Shown in pieces: positions 1 through 8,824 of a stretch of DNA of 13,878 bases (its first letter is position 1; every line of letters starts with the position of its first letter). The notes under the pieces were generated by a model that saw nothing but the letters and a program-made list of their open reading frames with translations, was not told the DNA's origin and searched no databases. This stretch comes from Woeseiaceae bacterium (GTDB taxonomy: Bacteria > Pseudomonadota > Gammaproteobacteria > Steroidobacterales > Woeseiaceae), in the NCBI GenBank assembly GCA_013138675.1, contig WTCH01000368.1:1-13878 (forward strand), in the 5' to 3' direction. The translations under genes and the position numbers were made by a program.

Positions 1-43
1 ACAGATTTCCTTGTCCTCAATCGCAGCAATCCTGGCTGGCGCC

Positions 44-49
44 AAGGAG
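44..49 (+). promoter_or_regulatory. Shine-Dalgarno site of the small exported protein gene
   Basis: AAGGAG lies 6 bases before the ATG at 56. This decides the start: an upstream TTG at 11 in the same frame would add 15 residues in front of what is already a complete signal peptide, and nothing like this ribosome binding site precedes it. Confidence 0.8.
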
Positions 50-55
50 CTTGTT

Positions 56-553
56 ATGAAACTGATTAAATTACTTTTAATATCCACTTGCCTGGTGTTT
101 GCAACGACGGCTGGAGTAAACGCTGCCCCACCAGTTAATGCCACAACCGAGTATGATTTCGTTGGTCATCTCGAGAAATTTGATGACGAGGGAAGGTTGC
201 TGGCGTGGGAAGGAACCATCAGCGGCGATATCGAAGGAGTAATACGCTGGTGGATGGTCGTGCCATTTTCGATTACCGGGCAGGTCACCCACTTCGAAGA
301 GAAATGGGAAATCTGGGATGGGGATGAGGACGATGCGGTTTTGTGTCTCGAGGGATACAATGCAGGTACCACAACGAACCGCCCTGGAAAAAGCGGTGTT
401 TGGCGCTCAAACGGCATGGTCACAAAGGTCGGTCCGGCTTGTCCGGAATTAGATGAATGGTTAGGTGGTCATATGCATGAAAGTGGGGAGTTTTCCTGGA
501 TCTTTCAGGGTGAATTTCCAGAAAAAGGCACGGGCATATTCAGGACCAACTGA
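56..553 (+). CDS. Small exported protein of unknown function, possibly a beta-barrel fold
   Basis: The product is 165 residues. It begins with a clear Sec signal peptide: a positively charged start (MKLIK), a hydrophobic stretch at about residues 6-20, and a likely signal peptidase I cut after VNA at residue 23. The mature part is about 142 residues, acidic and rich in Trp and Gly, with no membrane segment. It has two Cys (in the VLCLEGY and GPACPEL stretches) that could form a disulfide in the periplasm. The alternating pattern, with repeated Gly-Thr/Ser turns (WEGTISGDIEG, GEFSWIFQGEF, KGTGIFR), suggests a small antiparallel beta barrel such as the allene-oxide-cyclase-like or lipocalin-like folds; this is inference from texture, not a recognised family. 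No functional link to the neighbouring dehydrogenase or glycogen genes is visible. The ATG at 56 is preferred because of its strong ribosome binding site. The gene is probably real; the function is unknown. Confidence 0.75.
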   Translation: MKLIKLLLISTCLVFATTAGVNAAPPVNATTEYDFVGHLEKFDDEGRLLAWEGTISGDIEGVIRWWMVVPFSITGQVTHFEEKWEIWDGDEDDAVLCLEGYNAGTTTNRPGKSGVWRSNGMVTKVGPACPELDEWLGGHMHESGEFSWIFQGEFPEKGTGIFRTN

Positions 554-612
554 CGCATGACTAAAGAAGTCGGGAAGGATAGGAAATTCTATCGCATCGA
601 ATCAAATCCACA

Positions 613-641
613 TTGAAACAAAAAACATTCGCGTCTAGAGT
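613..641 (+). promoter_or_regulatory. Candidate sigma-70 promoter of the aldehyde dehydrogenase gene
   Basis: A -35-like TTGAAA (613-618) and a -10-like TAGAGT (636-641) are separated by exactly 17 bases. Transcription would start near 648 and leave a leader of about 25 bases before the ATG at 674. The assignment rests on sequence match only. Confidence 0.45.
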
Positions 642-656
642 ATTCAGAATGACTCT
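637..656 (+). repeat. Short inverted repeat overlapping the -10 region and predicted start site
   Basis: AGAGT-ATTC and GAAT-ACTCT pair around a single A, with one unpaired G on the right side. The repeat covers the predicted -10 and transcription start of the dehydrogenase gene, so it could be an operator or a 5' hairpin. It is short enough to have arisen by chance. Confidence 0.3.
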
Positions 657-673
657 ATTACCCGGATCAAAAA

Positions 674-2122
674 ATGTCTGACGAACTCATTCAGTCTCTC
701 CCTACGGGGTTGTTTATTGGTGGCAAGTGGTTGGAGTCTGGAGATGGTGGCCGCATAGATGTTGCCGATCCCGCGACTGAGGAAATCATAGCGAACGTCG
801 CGAGTGGCACTCCCGATGACGCGACCAAAGCCGTCGATGCGGCATACGCGGCTGGCGTAGCCTGGGCGGCAACAGCGCCGCGGGAGCGGGCGGAGATATT
901 GCGGGCCGCGTTCGAGTTGCTCGACTCAAAGAAAGACGAACTCGCCGTTATCATCTCCCGTGAAGAAGGCAAAACTCGGGCGGAGGGACTCGGCGAGATG
1001 GCCTATGCCACGGAGTTCTTCCGTTGGTATAGCGAGGAAGCGCCTCGCATCATGGGACATTTCGGGCGCGGGCCTGCCGGCATAAACAACATACTTGTCG
1101 ACCACAGCCCGGTTGGTGTTTCGCTATTGATCACGCCATGGAATTTCCCGGCCGCGATGGCGACACGCAAGATTGCGCCTGCGCTCGCGGCCGGATGCAC
1201 GGTCATTCTGAAGCCGGCCTCCGCGACACCGCTAACGGCATTGCGCGTCGGGGAATTGCTGCAACAGGCCGGCGTTCCGGATGGCGTAGTCAATGTACTG
1301 CCGTCGAAACGCTCGGGCGAGGTATCGAATCGCATACTCGAAGACGAGCGTGTCAGGCTTGTATCCTTTACAGGGTCGACCGAGGTGGGCCGCATCCTGA
1401 TGACCAAGGCGGCAGAACGCGTTGTCATCAGTTCCATGGAACTCGGCGGCAATGGGCCTTTTGTCGTGCTTGAAGACGCGGACATGGACGTCGCAGTAGA
1501 TAGCGCGATGGTCGCAAAGATGCGCAATGCAGGTGAATCATGCATCGCCGCGAATCGCTTCCATGTGCACAGCTCGATCAAAGACGAATTCGCCGAGCGT
1601 TTCGCCGCGGAGATGGCGAAGCTAAAGATCGGACCGGGCCTCGAGGACGGCGTGGACCTCGGGCCACTGGTGGACGCGAGCACGCGTGACAAGGTCGAAC
1701 AGCTCGTCGACGATGCGGTTGCCAGAGGGGCCCGCGTATTGACGGGCGGAAAGCGTCCCGATGGACCTGGCTATTTCTATGAGCCCACGGTCATCACCGA
1801 TGTCGATCCGGCGGCCGACATTCTGCAAACGGAGATCTTTGGTCCGGTCGCGCCAATTGTTGCGTTTGACGACGAAGACGAAGCCATTGCCCAGGCGAAC
1901 AACACGATATACGGACTGTCCGCCTACGTGGCCGGTAGTACGGGGAGCGCACTTAGAGTGGCGCAGAAGATTGATGCCGGCATGGTTGGCGTCAATCGTG
2001 GTTTTATCTCAGACCCGGCTGCGCCTTTCGGCGGCATGAATCAAAGTGGCATCGGCCGCGAAGGCTCGCAAGACGGCATTCACGAATTTCTGGAGAAGAA
2101 ATACATCGCGGTTGAGTGGTAA
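674..2122 (+). CDS. gabD: NAD(P)-dependent succinate-semialdehyde dehydrogenase family protein
   Basis: The 482-residue cytoplasmic enzyme of the aldehyde dehydrogenase superfamily oxidises an aldehyde to its acid. The best guess is succinate semialdehyde to succinate, the last step of 4-aminobutyrate breakdown. Visible landmarks are TPWNFP with Asn157, the cofactor lysine Lys180 in ILKPAS, FTGSTEVGR (about 232-240) of the Rossmann fold, the general base Glu256 in MELGG, and the catalytic Cys290 in NAGESC. The C-terminal NRGFISDPAAPFGG stretch (Arg442, Ser446) is close to the succinate-semialdehyde dehydrogenase signature, and the length equals that of E. coli GabD. Membership of the superfamily is secure; substrate is inferred, and other short-chain semialdehydes are possible. 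The ATG at 674 has only a weak ribosome binding site. No aminotransferase (gabT) or transporter is adjacent, so the gene appears to stand alone with its own promoter. Confidence 0.82.
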   Translation: MSDELIQSLPTGLFIGGKWLESGDGGRIDVADPATEEIIANVASGTPDDATKAVDAAYAAGVAWAATAPRERAEILRAAFELLDSKKDELAVIISREEGKTRAEGLGEMAYATEFFRWYSEEAPRIMGHFGRGPAGINNILVDHSPVGVSLLITPWNFPAAMATRKIAPALAAGCTVILKPASATPLTALRVGELLQQAGVPDGVVNVLPSKRSGEVSNRILEDERVRLVSFTGSTEVGRILMTKAAERVVISSMELGGNGPFVVLEDADMDVAVDSAMVAKMRNAGESCIAANRFHVHSSIKDEFAERFAAEMAKLKIGPGLEDGVDLGPLVDASTRDKVEQLVDDAVARGARVLTGGKRPDGPGYFYEPTVITDVDPAADILQTEIFGPVAPIVAFDDEDEAIAQANNTIYGLSAYVAGSTGSALRVAQKIDAGMVGVNRGFISDPAAPFGGMNQSGIGREGSQDGIHEFLEKKYIAVEW

Positions 2123-2175
2123 GACAATGCTCGGGATGATCGCCGAATCGATGATCTCGATCTTGTCGTATGAGT

Positions 2176-4152
2176 TCATGTTGCCCGCCTCAGTATCGCA
2201 ATCGAAAGTGCGGGCAACGACGCTGCCTGAGCGCGTGTTGAGACTTCTGACGCACTCGAAAACAACAACTGCCAGCCACTTGCGTCATTGTTCTCAGGCA
2301 GTGAGAACTGAACGTCGTCTTTAGAGCCATTGATCAATGCGAGAATCGCCGCGTCACCAATGAGCAAGCTAAAGGCGCGTGTCATGTCCCAGTCAGCGTC
2401 CGAAATGCGCTGGCCATCGGGTTTCCGCCAACTGATCGAATTTTCATCGTGAACAAATTGTTGCGAGCGTAGTAGCGGTTCATCACGTCGCAGTCGAACA
2501 AGTTCTCTGACCTGATCCAGAAACTCAGGGTCATCATCGACGCGTGACCAATCCAGCCAGCTGGTCTCATTGTCCTGCGCGTAGGCGTTGTTGTTGCCCT
2601 TCTGGGAGTGTCCGAATTCATCGCCGGCCAGCAGCAGGGGCGTGCCCTGCGACAGCAGCAGGCTGGCCAGCATGTTGAGTCGCTGGCGCCGGCGCATTGC
2701 GAGTATCGTCAGATCTTCGCTCGGTCCTTCTACACCATGGTTACAGCCGAAGTTGTGCGCGTGTCCATCGTGGTTGTTCTCGCCGTTGGCTTCATTGTGA
2801 CGCTGCTCGTAACTGACGACATCGGCAAGCGTGAAACCATCGTGGCTGGTAATCAGGTTGACGCTCGCACTTGGTGTCCGGCCACTCGCCCCGAACACAT
2901 CGGCAGAGCCGTGCAGCCTTTTCGCAAAATCGCCAGCCGATCCCTCGTCGCCGCGCCAGAATCGCCGCACATCGTCGCGGTACTTGTCGTTCCATTCGGA
3001 CCAGCGTGAAGGAAACTGCCCGAGTTGATAGCCATCAGGGCCCGGGTCCCACGGCTCGGCGATCAGTATCGTGTCGTGCAGGACCTCGTCGTTGGTGATT
3101 GCCTGCAATAGCGGGTGTGACGACGAGAAGCCATGATCGTGTCGTCCGAGAACTGGCGCCAGGTCAAAGCGAAATCCGTCGACACCCATGTCGCGGTGCC
3201 AGTAACGCAGGCTGTCGAGTACCAGTTCCTGCACGCGGGCATGGTCCGCATTCACTGTATTGCCGCAACCGGTGTCGTTAATGTATGCGTCCGGCGAGCC
3301 TGCCTCAGTGCTGTAGTACGCCAGGTTATCGAGCCCTCGAAAGCTCAGCGTCGGGCCGCTTGTATCGCCTTCGCCCGTATGGTTGTACACGACGTCAAGA
3401 ATGACCTCGATGCCGGCGTCATGGATGGTTTGCACCATATCCACGAATTCGGCACGCGCATCGACTCCTGCATAGCGTGAACTGGCTGCGAAAAACGAAA
3501 TAGTGTTGTATCCCCAGAAATTTCGCAGGCCACGCTTGTGCAAATGATGCTCGTCGATGAACTCGTGTACTGGCATCAATTCCAGCGACGTAATCCCGAG
3601 CGCCTTGAGGTACTCAAGTACTTTTGCATTGCGCATGCCGGAAAATTTGCCGCGGTCAGCCTTCGGGACATTGGGGTGGCGCATCGTGTAGCCGCGTACG
3701 TTGGCCTCGTAGAACACCATTTCCGACCACGCGACCCGCGGGCGACTTGCAAACAGGGCAGCGGGTGGTTCACAGACGACGCTCTTCGGAACATGTTGCG
3801 CACTGTCGAGATCGTTACTGTCGAAGACCGAATCGTGCCAGTCGAATTGGCCGGACAATGCTCGCGCGTAGGGATCGGTCAGGAGCTTGGCAGGGTTACA
3901 ACGCAAACCCCTGGCGGGAGCGAAAAGACCGTGCACGCGATATCCGTAATGCTGTCCGGCGTGGCAGCCGGGAAGATAACCATGCCAGATGTCGCTCGTG
4001 CATTCGGGCAGGTCAATCGCGCTTGTCTGTCGGCCTGAAGAATCAAACAGGCAAAGTTCCACTCGCTCGGCCACCGAAGAGAAAACGGCGAAGTTCGTAC
4101 CCGATGCGTCGGCTGTTGCACCGAGTGGGGTGGGGCGGCCGGATTCGATCAT
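2176..4152 (-). CDS. glgX: Glycogen debranching enzyme GlgX (isoamylase type)
   Basis: The 658-residue product hydrolyses alpha-1,6 branches of phosphorylase limit dextrin and releases short malto-oligosaccharides in the cytoplasm. An N-terminal CBM48-type domain (about residues 5-100, with GTNFAVFSS and WHGYLPG) precedes the GH13 barrel. Conserved GH13 regions are DVVYNHT (253-259), DGFRFD with nucleophile Asp330, LIAEPWD with acid/base Glu366, and TSHDGF with Asp438. The length and the GlgX-type stretch SYEQRHNEANGENNHDG (447-463) match E. coli GlgX (657 residues). It is the last gene of the operon. Its ATG overlaps the TGA of glgP by four bases (ATGA), which points to translational coupling; no good ribosome binding site precedes it. 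All catalytic residues are present and the gene is intact. Confidence 0.95.
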   Translation of the reverse strand: MIESGRPTPLGATADASGTNFAVFSSVAERVELCLFDSSGRQTSAIDLPECTSDIWHGYLPGCHAGQHYGYRVHGLFAPARGLRCNPAKLLTDPYARALSGQFDWHDSVFDSNDLDSAQHVPKSVVCEPPAALFASRPRVAWSEMVFYEANVRGYTMRHPNVPKADRGKFSGMRNAKVLEYLKALGITSLELMPVHEFIDEHHLHKRGLRNFWGYNTISFFAASSRYAGVDARAEFVDMVQTIHDAGIEVILDVVYNHTGEGDTSGPTLSFRGLDNLAYYSTEAGSPDAYINDTGCGNTVNADHARVQELVLDSLRYWHRDMGVDGFRFDLAPVLGRHDHGFSSSHPLLQAITNDEVLHDTILIAEPWDPGPDGYQLGQFPSRWSEWNDKYRDDVRRFWRGDEGSAGDFAKRLHGSADVFGASGRTPSASVNLITSHDGFTLADVVSYEQRHNEANGENNHDGHAHNFGCNHGVEGPSEDLTILAMRRRQRLNMLASLLLSQGTPLLLAGDEFGHSQKGNNNAYAQDNETSWLDWSRVDDDPEFLDQVRELVRLRRDEPLLRSQQFVHDENSISWRKPDGQRISDADWDMTRAFSLLIGDAAILALINGSKDDVQFSLPENNDASGWQLLFSSASEVSTRAQAASLPALSIAILRRAT

Positions 4153-6656
4153 TTCAGGTTCAGGCGAATCGGGTCGAGTTTCCAGATGTCGTCATTGTAA
4201 TCGCGCATTGTGCGGTCCGTTGAGAACCGCCCGGATGATGCCGTGTTCAGGATGCTCATCCTGGTCCAGTGCTCCACATCCTTGTACGCATCGTCAACGC
4301 GGCCCTGAGCATCGACAAAGCTACGGAAGTCAGCGGCTGTCATCCACAAGTCTGCCGGTTCGCGAATAGACTGAATGATCGGGTCCAGTACGTTGGGCTC
4401 GAATCGATTGAAGTGGCGGCTTTCGAGCAAAGCGATGACGCGCGAGAAATCCTCGTCGGCATCTATGATGGCTTGCGGGTCGTACTTACCGCGCAGTTCT
4501 TCGATTTCATCGACAGTCAGCCCAAACAGGAAGAAGTTCTCCTCGCCAACCGCTTCTCGAATCTCGACGTTAGCGCCATCGAGCGTGCCGATAGTCAGCG
4601 CGCCGTTCATCATGAACTTCATGTTCCCGGTTCCCGAGGCCTCCTTGCCGGCCGTCGAAATCTGCTCGGACAAGTCTGCTGCAGGGCAAATGAGTTCCAT
4701 GGCCGACACGTTGTAGTCGGGGTAGAAAATCAGCCGCAAGCGGTCGGTCATTTCCGGATCGGAGTTGATGACGCGTGCGACATTATTGATGCACTTGATG
4801 ACAGACTTGGCCATCTCGTACCCGGGTGCCGCCTTGCCGCCGATGATGATCGCTCGTGGCACGAGGTCGTCTCCATCGCCTCGACGTATCTTGTCGTACA
4901 GGTGAACCGCGTGCAGGACATTGAGCAACTGACGCTTGTATTCATGGATGCGCTTGACCTGCACATCGAACAGCATGTTGGTCGGGATAATCAGGCCAGT
5001 TTTGTCTTCGATGTTCTTCGCAAGGCGTTCCTTGTTGGCGAGCTTGATGTCGCCCCAACTCCGTCGAAACTCCTCCTCCTCGGCCAGGCCACCTAGCTTC
5101 TGTAATTGCGACAGCTCGGTCTTCCATTCTGCGCCAATACGTTCACTAATCAGTGTCGAAAGCTGTGGGTTGCAGGCGGCGAGCCAGCGTCGTTGAGTAA
5201 CACCGTTCGTTTTGTTGTTGAACTTGTCCGGCCACAAGTCGGCAAAATCGCGGAACAGGCCAGCGGTCAGCAATCGCGAATGCAATTCGGCCACGCCGTT
5301 GACGGAGAAGCTGCCGACGATCGCGAGGTAGGACATGCGAATCATCGGCTCACTGCCTTCCTGGATCAGCGACATGCGTTGAATGTGCTCATTATCCCCG
5401 GGCCAGCGCTGGCTGATCTCTTCGATAAAGCGAGCGTTGATCTCATAAATGATGTCGAGCAGGCGCGGTAGAAGCCGGCGGAACATTGACACCGGCCACA
5501 TCTCGAGTGCTTCGGGCAACAGGGTATGGTTCGTGTAGGCCATCGTATTGCGAGTGATGTCCCAGGCCTCGTCCCAGTCGATGCCAAACTCATCGATCAA
5601 CAAGCGCATCAGTTCGGCAACGGCAATCGCCGGGTGCGTGTCGTTGAGTTGCAGGCAATTCTTCTCTGCAAATTTCCGAACGTCGTTGCCGTGGTGATAG
5701 GTGTAAAATCGCAGCGAGTCCTGCAGGCTGGCCGAAGCGAGGAAATACTGCTGGCGCAGTCGCAACTCGTGACCATCTTGTGTCGCCGTATTCGGGTACA
5801 GCACCATTGTGATGTTCTCGGCGAGATTTTTCGATGCGACGGCGTCGGCATAACTTCCCGCGTTGAATTCCTCAAGGTCGAATTCGTCGGTGGCTGCCGC
5901 TGACCAGAGCCGAAGGGTATTGACGATATCGTTCCTGTAACCCGGAATCGGAATGTCGTAGGGAATGGCGAGGACATCCTGCGTGTCGACCCACTCGAAA
6001 ACCGTTTTTCCACCCGAGTCCGTCCGACTGGTCGTGCGGCCACCAAACTTGACGGTTTGCGCGAACTCGAAACGTTCAACTTCCCACGGAAAGCCTTCTC
6101 GCAGCCACGGATCCGGTTCTTCCACCTGGTGACCGTTCTCCAGTCGCTGCCGGAACATGCCGTACTGGTAGCGAATGCCGTAGCCGACGACGGGTAGCGA
6201 CAAGGTCGCGCAGCTGTCGAGGAAACAGGCGGCGAGTCGTCCGAGCCCCCCGTTGCCGAGCCCGGCATCGTGCTCGCGATCGTATACATCCTCCAGGTCC
6301 AGACCGATTCGATTGAGCGCCTCGGCCGTCTCTTTCTCGATGCCCAGATTGAGCAGCGCATTTCGTAACAGTCGTCCCATCAGGAACTCGAGCGAGAGGT
6401 AGCTGACGCGACGATTGTCGTCACGCTCGATTGCCATGCGGGTCTTGCCCCATCGCTCCATGAGCCGGTCGCGCGTCGCGTAAACCACGGCCTGGTACAG
6501 GAACGGCGACGCCGTACGAATTGTGCGCCGGCCCAACATGCGCCCGAAGTAGTGGGTCAGGTCGCTGAGTATCGCGTCCGAGGTCATGGGGAGTTCCGGC
6601 GCTTGCAGCAGTTCTACTTCGCCAATATCCACGGTTTCGTCAGAGTGTGCGGACAC
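4149..6656 (-). CDS. glgP: Glycogen phosphorylase GlgP
   Basis: The 835-residue GT35 enzyme uses phosphate to release glucose-1-phosphate from the non-reducing ends of glycogen or maltodextrin. The pyridoxal-phosphate lysine is Lys680 in EASGTGNMK (672-680). Other family landmarks are GLGNGGLGRLAACFLDS (132-148), QLNDTHPAIAVAELMR (336-351), KRIHEYKRQ (568-576) and FYPDYNVSAMELICPAADLSEQ (645-666, with Tyr648). The reading frame begins with GTG, which shares its first G with the TAG stop of glgB (TAGTG) and has an AGAGGA seven bases upstream. An in-frame ATG at residue 24 (6587) is a less likely alternative. The product is slightly longer than E. coli GlgP (815), mainly in the acidic N-terminal lead. 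The allosteric N-terminal features of animal enzymes are not expected here. The gene is complete. Confidence 0.96.
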   Translation of the reverse strand: MSAHSDETVDIGEVELLQAPELPMTSDAILSDLTHYFGRMLGRRTIRTASPFLYQAVVYATRDRLMERWGKTRMAIERDDNRRVSYLSLEFLMGRLLRNALLNLGIEKETAEALNRIGLDLEDVYDREHDAGLGNGGLGRLAACFLDSCATLSLPVVGYGIRYQYGMFRQRLENGHQVEEPDPWLREGFPWEVERFEFAQTVKFGGRTTSRTDSGGKTVFEWVDTQDVLAIPYDIPIPGYRNDIVNTLRLWSAAATDEFDLEEFNAGSYADAVASKNLAENITMVLYPNTATQDGHELRLRQQYFLASASLQDSLRFYTYHHGNDVRKFAEKNCLQLNDTHPAIAVAELMRLLIDEFGIDWDEAWDITRNTMAYTNHTLLPEALEMWPVSMFRRLLPRLLDIIYEINARFIEEISQRWPGDNEHIQRMSLIQEGSEPMIRMSYLAIVGSFSVNGVAELHSRLLTAGLFRDFADLWPDKFNNKTNGVTQRRWLAACNPQLSTLISERIGAEWKTELSQLQKLGGLAEEEEFRRSWGDIKLANKERLAKNIEDKTGLIIPTNMLFDVQVKRIHEYKRQLLNVLHAVHLYDKIRRGDGDDLVPRAIIIGGKAAPGYEMAKSVIKCINNVARVINSDPEMTDRLRLIFYPDYNVSAMELICPAADLSEQISTAGKEASGTGNMKFMMNGALTIGTLDGANVEIREAVGEENFFLFGLTVDEIEELRGKYDPQAIIDADEDFSRVIALLESRHFNRFEPNVLDPIIQSIREPADLWMTAADFRSFVDAQGRVDDAYKDVEHWTRMSILNTASSGRFSTDRTMRDYNDDIWKLDPIRLNLK

Positions 6657-8824
6657 TAAATTTTCCTCTGCAATATCAAGGTCGCGAGTGGTGGAATCGT
6701 CACTTTTATCGAATGTGGCCTGCCGTGCGATGGATCATCGCTCGCGGCCAATTCGTCGTTGCTGATGCCACTGCCAGCGTATTTCTTGGCGTCAGAGTTC
6801 ATGATTTCCTCGTACCGGCAATTGTCCGGAACACCCAACTGGTAATCGTAACGAATTACGGGTGTGAAGTTCGTGACGCAAATAACGTATCCGCCCGATT
6901 TGTCGCGGCGAATCCAGGACAACATACTGCCATCGGCGTCGTTCCAGTCGATCCACTCAAATCCGCCCGCGTCGAAATCGACCTCATACAGGGCGGGCGT
7001 GCACCGATAAAGTGCGTTGAGGTCGCGAACGAGGCTCTGCACGCCGCGATGCAGGTCGTAGTCGAGCAGGTTCCAGTCGAGAGACTGGTCGTGGTCCCAT
7101 TCGTTGTACTGGCCGAGCTCACAGCCCATGAACAATAATTTCTTGCCGGGGTGCACGAACATGTTCGCGAGGTACGCACGCAGGTTGGCAAAGCGTTGCC
7201 ACTCATCACCCGGCATGCGACCCAGTAACGATCCCTTGCCGTGCACTACCTCATCGTGTGACAGCGGCAGGATGAAGTTCTCATCGAATGCATACACGAG
7301 ACCAAACGTCATCTTGTCGTGGTGATGTTTGCGATGCACCGGGTCTTCGCTCATGTAAGACAAGGTGTCGTTCATCCAGCCCATGTTCCATTTGTAGGTG
7401 AACCCGAGGCCACCCATGTCGACGGGGCGCGATACGCCGGGCCATGCTGTCGATTCCTCGGCGAACGAGGTCGCGCCGTGTGCGTGTAGCTCAGTGTTCA
7501 GGCGACGCAGGAAGGCGACAGCCTCGAGGTTCTCATTACCTCCATGCTCATTCGGAACCCATTCACCTTCTTCTCGCGAATAGTCGAGGTACAACATCGA
7601 GGCGACGGCATCGACGCGCAGTGCATCGATATGAAACTCGTCGATCCAGTAGAGCGCGCTGCCAATCAGGTAGTTGATAACTTCGCGGCGTCCGAAATTG
7701 AAAATCAATGTGCCCCAGTCGGCATGCTCACCCTTGCGCGGATCCTCGTGCTCGTAAAGCGCAGTTCCGTCGAAATGCCGCAAGCCGTGTTCGTCTTTGG
7801 GGAAATGAGCCGGAACCCAATCGACGATGATTGCGATGCCGGCTGCATGGCAGCGATCGACGAAGTAGCGGAAATCATCCGGATCACCAAAGCGCTGTGT
7901 CGGCGCAAACATGCCAATAGGCTGATAGCCCCAGGAGCCGTCGAACGGATGCTCCGACACTGGCAGCAATTCGATGTGCGTAAAACCCATGTCGCGCACG
8001 TAGTCGACAAGCTCGTCGGCGAGCTCGCGATACGTGAAATGGCCGTCGCCGCCCTTGCGACGCCAGGAGCCGAGATGCACTTCGTAGATGCTAATGGGCT
8101 GGTCGAGCGCCGGCGTCATGCTGCGCTGCGCAGTCCAGTCTCCGTCGCGCCACTTGAATGTGCTGTCATAGACAATGGATGCATTGCCCGGCGGCGGCTC
8201 GTGGAAATTGCCATACGGGTCGGTCTTGAGCGGCAGCAGTTTTCCGTTCATATCGAGCAGTTCGAATTTATAACGGGCCCCACCCACAACGCCGGGCAGA
8301 AACATTTCCCAGATACCGTTGCCGGGATGCAGCCGCATGCAATGACGGCGACCGTCCCAGTCATTGAAGTCGCCAATGACACTGACGCGCGACGCGTTCG
8401 GCGCCCAGACCGCAAACCGCGTGCCTTTGATGCCTTCCAGCGTCAGTACCCTGGCGCCAAGCTTGTCATAGATTTTTTGGTCGGACCCTTCGCCCAGCAG
8501 GTACAGGTCGAGATCACCGAGCGACGACACAAATCGGTAGGGGTCTTCGTGGTCGGACGTTGTGCCGTCGTCCGTTGTTACGCGCAATGCGTAGCGGCGC
8601 TTGCGAGGTGGCATGATCGCCTCGAACAGGCCATCGGCATGAACGCGCTGCATTTCCTGCAGCACGTTGCCGTCCGCATCAATTAATACGACGGTTCTGG
8701 CCTGTGGCTGAAAGGTCCGGACGATTCTGTTGTCGCCTTCCTTGTGCAGGCCAAGGACCGCGAAAGGATCACGGTATCGGCCCTTTGCGAGTGCGCTCAT
8801 TCCAATGTCATCAAGCGTTGTCAT
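6656..8824 (-). CDS. glgB: 1,4-alpha-glucan branching enzyme GlgB
   Basis: With the ATG at 8824 the protein has 722 residues, close to E. coli GlgB (728). It cuts an alpha-1,4 chain and rejoins it by an alpha-1,6 bond to branch glycogen. The order is an N-terminal domain (about 15-110), a CBM48 domain (about 130-225, GTRFAVWAPNASRVSVIGDFNDW), a GH13_9 barrel, and a C-terminal beta domain (ICVTNFTPVIRYDY). Catalytic residues in this numbering are Asp405 in DALRVDAVASM, the AEES glutamates 456/457, and Asp524 in LSHDEVVHGK. A longer frame with an ATG at 8911 exists but would overlap glgA by about 100 bases and add 29 residues without family similarity, so 8824 is preferred. That start still overlaps the end of glgA by 14 bases and lacks a clear ribosome binding site, suggesting translational coupling. 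Confidence 0.94.
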   Translation of the reverse strand: MTTLDDIGMSALAKGRYRDPFAVLGLHKEGDNRIVRTFQPQARTVVLIDADGNVLQEMQRVHADGLFEAIMPPRKRRYALRVTTDDGTTSDHEDPYRFVSSLGDLDLYLLGEGSDQKIYDKLGARVLTLEGIKGTRFAVWAPNASRVSVIGDFNDWDGRRHCMRLHPGNGIWEMFLPGVVGGARYKFELLDMNGKLLPLKTDPYGNFHEPPPGNASIVYDSTFKWRDGDWTAQRSMTPALDQPISIYEVHLGSWRRKGGDGHFTYRELADELVDYVRDMGFTHIELLPVSEHPFDGSWGYQPIGMFAPTQRFGDPDDFRYFVDRCHAAGIAIIVDWVPAHFPKDEHGLRHFDGTALYEHEDPRKGEHADWGTLIFNFGRREVINYLIGSALYWIDEFHIDALRVDAVASMLYLDYSREEGEWVPNEHGGNENLEAVAFLRRLNTELHAHGATSFAEESTAWPGVSRPVDMGGLGFTYKWNMGWMNDTLSYMSEDPVHRKHHHDKMTFGLVYAFDENFILPLSHDEVVHGKGSLLGRMPGDEWQRFANLRAYLANMFVHPGKKLLFMGCELGQYNEWDHDQSLDWNLLDYDLHRGVQSLVRDLNALYRCTPALYEVDFDAGGFEWIDWNDADGSMLSWIRRDKSGGYVICVTNFTPVIRYDYQLGVPDNCRYEEIMNSDAKKYAGSGISNDELAASDDPSHGRPHSIKVTIPPLATLILQRKI
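6664..6669 (-). promoter_or_regulatory. Shine-Dalgarno site of glgP inside the end of glgB
   Basis: AGAGGA on the minus strand lies 7 bases before the GTG at 6656, within the last codons of glgB. It supports GTG as the start of glgP and close coupling of the two genes. Confidence 0.7.

Noticed and set aside
11..55. Extension of the first protein to the TTG at 11
   Set aside because: It would put 15 residues before a complete signal peptide, while the ATG at 56 has AAGGAG at ideal spacing.
2123..2175. Possible bidirectional terminator between the convergent dehydrogenase and glgX genes
   Set aside because: GATCG and CGATC can pair but the stem is short and there is no T-tract on either side. 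No intrinsic terminator can be supported.
2009..2179. A 56-codon minus-strand frame that starts with an ATGA overlap with glgX and would continue the operon
   Set aside because: About two thirds of it is antisense to the conserved end of the dehydrogenase gene and reads as shadow sequence. The ATGA overlap alone is not enough.
7544..8686. Long plus-strand open frame (380 codons) opposite glgB
   Set aside because: It lies wholly antisense to well-conserved glgB sequence, has no family motifs, and is the usual by-product of GC-rich codon use. The same holds for the long plus-strand frames opposite glgP (4269-5096) and glgC (10635-11573).
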